Source: Chaetoceros tenuissimus
Taxonomy: Eukaryota; Bacillariophyta; Thalassiosirophyceae; Chaetocerotales; Chaetocerotaceae
Length of the DNA: 64,000 bases
Direction of reading: 5' to 3'
Assembly: GCA_021927905.1 (NCBI GenBank)
Contig: BLLK01000020.1
Location: 1,550,001-1,614,000 of the forward strand
Part shown: positions 32,031 to 41,600 of the stretch, in pieces
Numbering within the stretch: position 1 is the first letter of the stretch
Layout: every line of letters starts with the position of its first letter
Program-made: the position numbers and the translations under genes
The notes under the pieces: model-generated
What the model saw: only the letters and a program-made list of their open reading frames with translations
Told to the model about the DNA's origin: nothing
Databases searched by the model: none

Positions 32031-33521
32031 ATGAAGATCTCTTTTGCAGTACCAATCTTTTTATCTAGAACATATAATGCTTTAGCGCAAGACCCCATGG
32101 AAGGATATGGATACATTGCCAATGATGAAGGTTTCTTGCCTCCTGAAGATTCCGTCGAGTACATTCCTCCTCCAGTTGAGAAGGAGCCACTAATTGCATA
32201 TGACGGCCAAGACGCTTGGAAACCTTTAAACAATGAAGAACAAGGCAGTGAGAAGGAGGAACCATTAATTGCATATGATGGCCAAGACGCTTGGAAGCCT
32301 TTAAACAATGAAGAACAAGAGGTTTATGTTTATGATGAAAAACCGCCTGTTGTTGATGGAGAAGATTACGTTTACAACGAACAGATTCCAGAGGTAGTCT
32401 ATGACTACGCTCCTGATGAGAACGACCCATACTACATTCCTCTCCCCCCAGATGATAGCGATGGTGGAGGCATGTCTTACAATACAGGAGGCTTCGAAAT
32501 TGGAGAAAATACGGAGCCTACAGGAATTGGAGCACCAGTGAATGTTAACTCCAGCAATCTACTAGGATGCGAGAGCACTGATAGTATCGCCTACGTAATG
32601 GTGAATGCTGGACATAGTGGAGAACATGTCAAATGGTACATTGAAGATATGGATACGAGACATGTAGTGGAAAAAATTCCTGAAGAATATGAAGCTGGCC
32701 AAGATTATGCACATGGATATTGCCTTCCTTGTGGAAAGCAATATAGATTCAATATTTTCGATGAGAGTGGAAGAAAACCATCCTTCTCATTTTCTTTAAG
32801 TATTGATGGACACATGTTGAATACAGATAAGGTGAAAGAAGTTGGACGCACGAGAAAACTTCGCAAGCTCGGTATGAGAACCCATCCAATTGATCGGTTG
32901 GATTTCAATAGCATGTTTTGTGCTCATCCAGTAGAAGACGCTGGTACTTACGATTACTATGGAAATGATTACGGCTATGATATTCAATTCACAGAGGCAT
33001 ATGGATACGACCAAAAACCGGCTACTGAACCTGAAGAACCAGAAGTAGACCTCACTGAAACATATTTCAGACTTGAATCTTTATACAAACCAAACAGTAT
33101 CGCAGTGTGCATGGAAGCAACCGCAGCAAAGAAGAATGCTATGATCCACCCTGTACTTTGCTCTAACGAGGAAGACTTACAGCACTTCATCGTTGACGAG
33201 ATCGGTCAAATTCGAAGCAAATCTGATTCCAACCTTTGTATTGCGAAGGGTCGTAAACGGTCACTTGTACTAGCCAAGTGTTTGAGAAGAGTGCCAAATG
33301 GAAAAAGAGGACAAAGATTCTTCTTTATTCTCAACGAATTTACAAAGCAGTTCTCTTTGGTCCTCAAGGCTGACAAGGCCGTAGGAGTTCCTCTGGATCT
33401 TGAGGACTCAAAAGCTACAATTAAGTTTGAACCAAATGGAAAAGCGGTTAGAAAAGGAAAACTTGATGATATCAATGAAAAGCTTAGATTGCAATGGGAT
33501 ATCGTGCCTCAAGACTCGTAA
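32031..33521 (+). CDS. Secreted acidic protein with ricin-B-like C-terminus
   Basis: 496 aa. Signal peptide MKISFAVPIFLSRTYNALA, then a Pro/Tyr/Glu/Asp-rich region with a 25-residue unit in tandem (EPLIAYDGQDAWKPLNNEEQ twice). A central domain (HVKWYIEDMDTRHVVEKIP, HGYCLPCGKQYRFNIFDES) matches the one in the neighbouring 678-aa protein, including Trp-Tyr-Ile-Glu-Asp and Tyr-Cys-Leu-Pro-Cys-Gly-Lys. The C-terminal ~170 residues are the shared ricin-B-like domain (YFRLESLYKP, AVCMEATAA, LQHFIVDEIGQIRSKSDSN, LCIAKG). The Kazal-like modules are absent. No intron. Function unknown; extracellular or wall-associated by signal peptide. Confidence 0.75.
   Translation: MKISFAVPIFLSRTYNALAQDPMEGYGYIANDEGFLPPEDSVEYIPPPVEKEPLIAYDGQDAWKPLNNEEQGSEKEEPLIAYDGQDAWKPLNNEEQEVYVYDEKPPVVDGEDYVYNEQIPEVVYDYAPDENDPYYIPLPPDDSDGGGMSYNTGGFEIGENTEPTGIGAPVNVNSSNLLGCESTDSIAYVMVNAGHSGEHVKWYIEDMDTRHVVEKIPEEYEAGQDYAHGYCLPCGKQYRFNIFDESGRKPSFSFSLSIDGHMLNTDKVKEVGRTRKLRKLGMRTHPIDRLDFNSMFCAHPVEDAGTYDYYGNDYGYDIQFTEAYGYDQKPATEPEEPEVDLTETYFRLESLYKPNSIAVCMEATAAKKNAMIHPVLCSNEEDLQHFIVDEIGQIRSKSDSNLCIAKGRKRSLVLAKCLRRVPNGKRGQRFFFILNEFTKQFSLVLKADKAVGVPLDLEDSKATIKFEPNGKAVRKGKLDDINEKLRLQWDIVPQDS
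32178..32327 (+). repeat. 75-bp coding tandem repeat (2 copies)
   Basis: Two copies starting at 32178 and near 32250 encode EPLIAYDGQDAWKPLNNEEQ; third-position differences show the copies have begun to diverge. Confidence 0.85.
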
Positions 33522-33953
33522 ATTAGTGTGGCTTCTTTAAAAAACACGTTATAAATATAAATGTTATTATAATCAAAGTATGAATTCGAGTAGAGGTAAT
33601 CTGTTTTCTTCTGGATGCACTTCTGCATTCTGTCAAGAATGAGAGAGAGTTCATTTTGAATGTTAAATATTGAAATTTGATTTCCCTATTGATTGATTTT
33701 GTGGAAATCGTACGAATATGATAGCGATCGCAAGATGAGAAGGCCAAAAATGTAGAAATGAGAGAGTGTCCTATATGACTTTTGTAGCAATCGTACGAAT
33801 AAAGTCGCTTCGTGGTGCTCGCAAGATGAGAAGGCTAATACTGTTTCCTTTCAGAAGAATGGCTACAGTAATGAATATTTGTATTCACTCCTTTGTGAAC
33901 AAAATTAAACCTACATAGTTTAACATATTCATATACTTTCATTTATAAAGACG
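33522..33953. other. Intergenic with a short direct repeat
   Basis: 432 bp. A motif of the form AATCGTACGAATA, then a short spacer, then CTCGCAAGATGAGAAGGC/T appears near 33704-33756 and again near 33788-33836. Otherwise AT-rich; a TATA-like tttataaag lies just before the next start. Confidence 0.5.
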
Positions 33954-34853
33954 ATGAAGGTAGCCATTACTATTTCCTTTCTTATATCAAAACCATGGAT
34001 GTTCGTTACTTCTCAACCGCTTGGTCCTGATGGGAAGCCACTGAGTCCAATGAATTTCTTACCTCCTGAAACAACTGAGGATGTAACTTCCATGAATGCT
34101 GGAAATGATGGACTTGGTAATCCTATGAACTTTTTACCTCCACAACAAGATGAAGATGAAGACCTGCCGCAAATTGAGGGACGATCCATTGGCATGAGTG
34201 AGACATTGGAATCAGAACTTGAAAATGAGGAAGCCATGGAGCTCGGTTATTACAAAAAAGAGATTGATGATTTGCTTGGTGGAGATGGTCATGATAGTAA
34301 AGGAAAGGGTCATGAAAAATTCTTGAAGCCGCACGACTTGTTTGCGATTGATGAAGATAGAATTTCCTTTTCATATGTTACAGCCAGAGGCGAGAATTTG
34401 GTGAGGGATTACTTCAGAATTCAGTCTTACTATAAGCAAGGAGATGTGGATATTTGTGTGAAAGCACTTGATAAAAACGAAAATGCAAAGATTGTGGTTG
34501 CGCCATGTTCAAAAGACGATGAATTGCAACATTTCAGAGCTGATGATCTTGGCCAAATTAAGAGCAAAGCAAACGAATCACAGTGTATTAACAAGGGCCC
34601 TCGTGGAAGACTTCGTCTAAAGCCATGTCTCTTTTCTGCACCGAAAGGTAAAAAGGGAAGGGGGTCATTTTTTATGCTCAATGAAATGACAAAGCATTTC
34701 CATCTGCAAAGAAAGGCTACTAGAATTTTAGTTTGTCCTACAGGTTCGTACCCATATGTTGAGCTTTCTCCACCAGGCTTGCCAACAATTTCGTCGAATC
34801 GTGATCCTGATATGATTGCTAGGAAGAAATGGAAGCTCGTTGTGGACAAGTAA
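33954..34853 (+). CDS. Secreted small ricin-B-like protein
   Basis: 299 aa, third member of the cluster. Signal peptide MKVAITISFLISKPWMFVTS, then two copies of a PMNFLPP segment (SPMNFLPPETTED, NPMNFLPPQQDED) and an acidic linker. From about residue 140 it is the shared C-terminal domain: RDYFRIQSYYKQGDVDICVK, DELQHFRADDLGQIKSKANE, QCINKGPRGRLRLKPC, then FFMLNEMTKHFHL. The GQIxSKxxxxxC core is shared with the two preceding genes. The WYIED domain and Kazal-like modules are absent. Presumably arose by local duplication. Function unknown. Confidence 0.75.
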   Translation: MKVAITISFLISKPWMFVTSQPLGPDGKPLSPMNFLPPETTEDVTSMNAGNDGLGNPMNFLPPQQDEDEDLPQIEGRSIGMSETLESELENEEAMELGYYKKEIDDLLGGDGHDSKGKGHEKFLKPHDLFAIDEDRISFSYVTARGENLVRDYFRIQSYYKQGDVDICVKALDKNENAKIVVAPCSKDDELQHFRADDLGQIKSKANESQCINKGPRGRLRLKPCLFSAPKGKKGRGSFFMLNEMTKHFHLQRKATRILVCPTGSYPYVELSPPGLPTISSNRDPDMIARKKWKLVVDK

Positions 34854-35001
34854 TTACATAGAATCCCTCGCAAGATCTAAAAATAGAGATTTTGATCAAA
34901 AGCTCTTTTTAAAAAGTATATCTTTGTGTGTTTTATAATTATAAGCGAAACACTTCTTAATCCTCCTCTATGAATTAGTAACATTGAACACTAACTGAAT
35001 T

Positions 35002-37872
35002 TTAAACACTGCTATCATCATTCTCTGAGTCGACAGATTCAGTTTCTTCTACCTTCTTGTCTGTAGATTCTTGAATTTGCTTCTTTAAACTTTGAGCAAT
35101 TGCCCAGTCAGCGGCTTCACTCGCTAATGGGTTGGATATATTGCCCTTTGCCTCTTCGGCGATGGATGTCCATTTTTCAGCCTGTGCTCTAGCTTCTTCC
35201 TCTTCGCTCAGATCTTTCATATTCCAATTTGAAGAGCCAGTGCTAGAATCAATCTCGTTGAAAATCTTTTCATCTTCCGATAGTTGACCATGTGAACCGA
35301 AGTCACTTTCACCCATACTATCACCAAGTTGCGATTCAGGTCGGCTTTGAACACTATGAAAGGCGGTTGTGTCCAGCTCGTTTTCGCTTACAGCTGTATC
35401 AAAATCACTAGTACCTACAGAAGATCCACTTGACTCTCCTAGCTGCTGTGCAGTATCACCAACAGCTTCCCACTCACCAACACCTACAGCTTTGTTAAGA
35501 GTGTCTAGTTGGTTTTCCACAGCACTTTCATCTCCAGCTATTAAGCTCTTTGTTTCATTTTCAGACTTAGCAATCTTAACATTTGCTTTTTTTGTCTCTT
35601 TGGCTAATTTCTTTGCTTCTCTCTTTGCGTTACGTCTACTTGCTTCCCTTTGACGTGCTGCAATTGTGCGCTCCTGCATTGTTCGTAATGTCTCAACAAG
35701 TTCCTCTTCGCGGCCTTGGAACTGCATCATCATCTCGTCGATATTATCTATTTCTTCAGGAACGACGCGGCGAACAAGACCTTCTACTTCGGCTCTTATC
35801 TCCGCTCTCTTCAGAGTATCACTGACGTGTGTTGATACACTCGGCGAGGCGGCAGAAAAGAAACTTCTTTCAGTGGCACTCTTGTAGGAGTTCTTTCCGG
35901 AAGCAGATCCCACTGACTTGGCATCTCTGTCAGATTCCGCCTCAAACTTTGCTGCAGCTAGTACAACGCCTTCCCAATTTCCAGCATCCACAAGTCTATC
36001 AAGTTCTGCCACACGCGCTCTGTCACGTGATGTGCCTGAGAGAGAGGACGATAATCCTGAGGAAACACCAGAAGATGAAGCAGAAAATTCGGAACTCATT
36101 CCAGATGAAATAGAGCCTGCTGTTGATCCAGAGTCATTTGCAAGAAGTGCAGCAGTTGCACCAACTGCTGCCCAGTCACCTGCCTCAATTTGGTTTGTCA
36201 AATCGTCTTTGCTAACTGTCTGTCTATGCTTGCGCCCTGGAGACATTTTCTCAGATCTGTGAAAAAGTCAGTAAACGCTCTAAAAGATAAAGCAAGAAAG
36301 CAAACAGAATACTTACGCATCACTTTGGCTACTATCATCTGATCCACGAGCTGGGACTGGATATATTGCAGTAGGGCTAGTTGCCATAAACTTCTTGTGA
36401 ACGTTGCTTGCTGCTCCGATCGCAGCCAAACTTGATTGGAAATATTCGTTACTGTCGACCGATGCTCCTGTATTCAGAGATGACATTCCTGCACTTGAAC
36501 TCCATCCACTGGATCCAATGTCACTATCAGACTCTTCAATGCTCAAATCACGGTCAATGTTTGCTTCATAAGTTCCGGCCACAACAGAGGCGCCCTTGTC
36601 CACTTGATTAGCTTCAATATCTTCTTCATCTAATCCCTTGAGAGTGTAAGGTTGAAATTCTGCGGAGTCATTGTCGTCGAGGATCTCGCTACCATTTCTT
36701 CTGCGATTGACCACCAATGCTCTTCCAGCTAAAAGTCCAACCAATACAGCTCCTGCAGCAACACCGACAATTGCTGCAATCGGAAGAGTACGTCCTGATG
36801 GACTGTCCTCGATGGCATAGATAATGTAATCATCTTGTGCACTTTCTGGAATGTAAGACATCAGATCTCCATCTTCAATGTACATCTGTGCTCTATCTTC
36901 TGCTCCTTCAATAATTCTTTCGCTGGAAATATTCATGTCTCCATTACTGAATGTCATGATTCCATCCCATACACAACACTTGGCATTTGGATGTTCGTCA
37001 CGAATGGCTTTTGGACATGCTATTATTTGTAGAATGGCAGTGGCAGTGTTGATGTGAGTATACTTTCATAAATAAAGTTTTAAACATAAAGATAGCACAA
37101 ATGCTGACAGAAAAAACACTGTTGTACATATACAATACTTACAGTCATCGCCAATCATGTCAATCTTAACATCTCTACTCTTGATCTCCAGATACCTCGC
37201 GAGTTGCAATAATCTCTCTCCACCTAGTCTTTGTACAAATAAGTTCCTCTCGACTTTACTCTGCAACTGCTCCAACGCTGGTGTAAAGATGGTCTGGATG
37301 GTACCTTCTGATCCTGTATCTTCCGCAAAGTCCAATGCAGTCTTATTCAACAAATTTGCAACACCAAACTTCAAATTAGCATTGACTAGTACAGTCGGTT
37401 GAGGCGACGGAGCGCTGGTGACAGAGGCACTGGGTGCCTCTGTGAAGTCCACAATATCTTTAACTTTACCGATGGTGGATGTGCATACACTGTAGAGATA
37501 ACCTCTTAGACTGAGTTCGTTGTATCCAGCAGGAGGTGTCAATGGAATGCCTTCAGCACATGAGTTGAGACAATTTGGATTACTACTTAAATGAAGGCAA
37601 TATCCCGAACATGTGCTTTCAGTATATTCCTGAACTAGCGTGATGGGTAACAGGTGAAATTGTTTTACATCAAATGCAGGATCTGAAGAGTAATGCTGGA
37701 CATAAGAAATGTATTCGGATCGAGATATGAAGTTGTCGGAGTCCTTGTCTGCATCTTGAAGTGGCTTGAGACAATCTTCAGTATAATCTATTACTGTGCC
37801 AATGTATCTCAGTTGTACAGCTGCTACTTGTAATGCTAGAAGTGGTAAAAGTGCAAGTGATTTCATAATCAT
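35002..37872 (-). CDS. Single-pass membrane protein with EF-hand, 3 exons
   Basis: Exons 37872-37143, 37019-36317 and 36256-35002 total 2688 nt, exactly 896 codons (895 aa). The first splice restores IGDDSCPKAIRDE and the second SQSDASEKMSPG. Signal peptide MIMKSLALLPLLALQVAAV (or start at 37866). The lumenal part has one EF-hand loop (DKDSDNFISRSE) and several cysteines (SGYCLH, NCLNSCAEG). One transmembrane helix (LPIAAIVGVAAGAVLVGLLA, about residue 322-346) is followed by an acidic, Ser-rich cytoplasmic tail with three copies of a motif like IEAGDWAAVGATAA (also VDAGNWEGVVLAAA, VGVGEWEAVGDTAQ). A charged KREAKKLAKETKKA helix lies between. No family name recognised; a Ca2+-responsive surface receptor or adhesion protein is inferred from topology. 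Confidence 0.8.
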
Positions 37873-38468
37873 AATGATGTGTATAGATGGTCAAATGTGT
37901 GTTGGATATGTTGGTGCTTCGAAGTCTTCTCTATACTTATGTAGCAGTGATACTTCAGGCGTGTTGGGAAAGTGGAGTTTCAGTTACTCTTGTACACTGT
38001 ATATATGTGAAAGCCTGTGTCCAGTCTATGTTAAACAGTTGGTGCTCTCGTGCAATAAGTAGCAGTACAGTAGAGCAGAAGTTGAAACTAGTGGAAGCAA
38101 TTGATGTCACACACTCGTTGCACTAACTTGTCGTTATGAAAGAGACTTGCTCGAGCGAATGGAGTAGACTCGTCAAAGGAACAAAGTGTTTGCTTGCAAC
38201 GATGTAAATGCTTTCTTTAGTTGAGAGCAAGAGTGGTTGGTTTGCACGTAATGGAAGGTAGTTGTGTGAGTAGAAGTTTGGTCTTGTAGAGATTACTTAC
38301 GGTATCGTGTCTACTTGTGGCGTACCAAGAATCAAAAGTCGGAAGTAAATTCAAACCTGAATTTTAAGGATTTTTAATGGGACTAAGAATGCATATGTCA
38401 AGTTAGAGGTTATGAGATTTTAAATAGCAAAAAGGTCCTTCGTAAGCAATAATAATAGGAAAGAGACA
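37873..38468. other. Intergenic, upstream of membrane-protein gene and retrotransposon
   Basis: About 600 bp with the promoter of the minus-strand membrane-protein gene. Contains a donor-like acttac at 38296, so a non-coding first exon is possible. The copia element inserted about 600 bp upstream of this gene's start. Confidence 0.45.
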
Positions 38469-38473
38469 AAAAG
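38469..38473. repeat. Target-site duplication (left)
   Basis: AAAAG directly before the LTR; the same 5 bp follow the other LTR at 47238-47242. 5-bp duplication is typical of copia integrases. Confidence 0.9.
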
Positions 38474-38570
38474 AGCTAGAGTATATGTATATATGATCTT
38501 AGTAATTAGTGAGTATGTAGTATGTATGTACAGATACGATATCCGTATTGGATAGGGACTAGGTCTAACT
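38474..38570 (-). repeat. 3' LTR (97 bp)
   Basis: Read on the minus strand it starts AGTTAGACC and ends TCTAGCT, imperfect inverted ends AG(T/C)TAGA..TCTA(A/G)CT instead of TG..CA. Base-for-base identical to 47141-47237. Contains a CCAAT and a near-palindrome around GATATC. Confidence 0.93.
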
Positions 38571-38580
38571 CCCCCCCCAT
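38571..38580 (-). other. Polypurine tract
   Basis: On the minus strand ATGGGGGGGG abuts the 3' LTR, the expected plus-strand primer position for reverse transcription. Confidence 0.85.
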
Positions 38581-38611
38581 ACTGCCAAGTGTGTCCTGAT
38601 AGACTGATGTC

Positions 38612-41600
38612 TTATCCAATGCTGTGTCTCTGCTCAGGTCCTTGTCTGTAGTGTGGTATATACTTTCCGAGTAACTTGTCGTTGTGTCTATAATATAACG
38701 TCTGACCTAGTGATTTGGTAAGTGTATCGCTTCTGTTGTCATGTGTATGTATTCTTTTCATTTCAATAATGTCTTTTTCGACCCACTCTTGTAACTTGAA
38801 TTGCTTAATGTCCATATGTCTTGAGTTCTTAGTGGGTTTACTTGCGTCTGCCATCAGAAGTGCTGCATTATTATCTATGTGTAGTATCGTTGCTTCTGAT
38901 TGGCATATGTCAAGCTCATTTAGTATTGTTCTTACGTAGCATATTGCTTTTGCTGCTTCGAATGCTGCTGTGAATTCTGCCTCTGCAGTAGATGTGGCTA
39001 CTGTTTCCTGAAATTTTGTTTTGTAGTAGACTGTACCTCCTGCCAGTGAGATTACGAATCCTGATATTGATTTTCTGTGGTTCGTGTCCGCTGCCCAGTC
39101 TGAATCTACATATGCTTTTGCTTGTGATGGTTCATCGTCTGGTGTGTCCGTGTTTTCCTGTCGAAGTTCGCTCTTGATGGTGGGTATAGGCATGTGAGGT
39201 AGTTCGTTGTTGTCATCTTTCCTCCAGTAGTGAATGCCATCATCTTCTGTTTGTGCTAGGTATTGGTATATTTCTTTTATTGCTTGGTAATGTTCTTTTG
39301 CTGGGTTGTTACTGTATTGTGAAAGCTTGATGACTGGGTAGGATATGTCCGGTCTACACGTTATCATTGCATATAACAGTTCTCCAATGCCTTGTCTATA
39401 ATTCATTTGCATCTCATGTTGTAGCTTTATTTGATCTTCTTTCGTTGCTGGTGGTACTGCTGTTTCCAGTGAAGTTATATATGCGTTATCGGCTTTCATT
39501 GGTGTTGGCTTTTGTTGCTTGTATTGTGGCTCCAGCCATGCATGCCCTCGGAGTATCTTTTGGATGTATGTCTTGTTGTGTATTTTGATGTATTCTTTAG
39601 TTTGATCGACATCTACTCCGTTAAAGCGAGTTAGTAGTCCGAGGTATTTGATTTGTACTGACATATGTTCGTTTATCTTTGCAATGATGTCCTTTGCTAT
39701 ATTCTCGGAGTTGCAGGCAATTGCAAAGTCATCGACTTGTCTTAGGAAATAGATGGTTTGTTTTCCGATTTTTCCTTGGTATAGGTTTGGCTCATGAGTT
39801 GTTGGTTTCATCCTCAGTTCTTTGGTTAGAATATTGTTGATAAGGATGGCCCATAGCCGTGGTGATTCTGGATGTCCTTGTATTGCTCTCTTGATTGGCA
39901 GTACGTAGTCTCTTGGAATGTCTTTGCCTGTTCTTTCTTTATACCATTCTCTGAATTGATTGTCGATGGTGACATATAGTGGTGCCTTTGGTGGTGGTGC
40001 TTCTGCAAATGCATTTGATACGTCTGCGCCGTATACTTTAAGGTTCTTCATTGCAGCTGTTGCCCAAAAGATTCTGGAGCCATTTTGGTCCAAGCTTGAT
40101 GCATATGTATGGCCTATGGTGACGGTTCCTTTTCGTCCTGGTGATCCATCTACTACTTGTCTTGCTTTCTTGGTTCCATCATCCTTTACGAGGTATGTCC
40201 ATAGTGTTTTTAGACAGTTTGCTCCTTTTGGAAGTGGGCATGGTTCTCCATACATATTCTGTTTTTGGTATTGATCCATTTGCTTGAATTCAGATTGTCT
40301 CCATATTTCCCATTCTTCTGGTGGTAAGTGTTGTAGTTTTCTTCTTGTAAGTTTGTTCTTCTTTTGTTTGTTCTTAGGAAGGATCGGCTTGAGTGTAGCT
40401 ATCGTTGGTGCTGCTATATCTGGCTCGTCGTCTTCATCAATGCCATACTTTTGTACATAGTCGTCATGTCCTGTGTTCTCTGGGTCATAGTATGAATTTG
40501 TCTTCAATTCTTCTATGTGTTCACCTAGAATTTGCAGTTGGTCCGCGTATAGTGTTGGTAGTCCCGTCTGAGGGTGAATAGGTATCTTCTCCAGTGTTCC
40601 GACTGTAATTTTAATCTCCTGTTTTGGATCATGTGATGCAAAAATTTTATGTGCTTCTTCAGTGTTTGTTACTGTCTCATTTCCTATTTTGAGCAGGTGA
40701 CTGTTGCGTAGTGTGGACCTCCATTTTGATATTTTTGCAGATGGTGTGCCGTTCTTGACTGTGGCTATCTTTACTCGGTCAGATTTGTCTTGTACTAGGA
40801 CTAGTCCTCTTGTCCTGTTGGTGGGTGTGACTCTTCTCTGAATTGGTATGGTGACTTCCAGTTCATTGTCATAAGGTGATAGTGATAGCTTCACATGCTC
40901 TGGTTCATGTTCCTTTGTGGCTGTGGCTGCTACCGCAGTTGGTGCATGTTGTTTGTTGGAAATATATTTCTGGATGATTTGAGGTATTGATCGTCCTTTT
41001 GTTTTCGCTAATATTTCGGTGCTTGCTTTGATATCGGTACTTCCGAATCCCTTGGTTCCTCTTTTTGTTGGTTGAAGTGTTTCAACTATTTCAATATCTG
41101 TTTCTCTGATATTTTCAATTATCATTTGTGCTATACGTTGTCCTTTTTGTATATGCTGTGTAGCTTTGCTCCTGTTTTCCAATAGTACTTTCACATTTCC
41201 TGTGTAATCGCTATCGATTACTCCTGCCATTGTATCCAATCCTTTCAAAGCTAGGCTGCTTCTTGGTGCAATTCTCGCATACGTGCCCTTTGGAACTTTG
41301 ATTGCAATGTCTGTTGGAATGAGTGTGGCCGTTCCTGGCTCGATAGATATGTCTTTTGTACTGTATAGATCATATCCTGCGGATCCTGACGTGCCTTTTG
41401 TCGGTATTGTTGCTTCAGTAGTCAGTGGTTTCACTTGCAGAGTGTGATACTCTTGGGTATTCTCCTTTATTTCTGGTGCATGGTCTACATATCCTGCTTC
41501 GATGAGCGCTTTTCCCATTGGTGGTCTGTTCTTTGGGTCACTGGTATAGTGTGCTTCGTCAAACACTACAAAGGATGAAAGCTTAGTCTTGCCTGAGTTT

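Noticed and set aside
36313-36957. Separate 214-aa membrane protein
   Set aside because: Both edges coincide with GT..AG sites that join it in frame to flanking exons.
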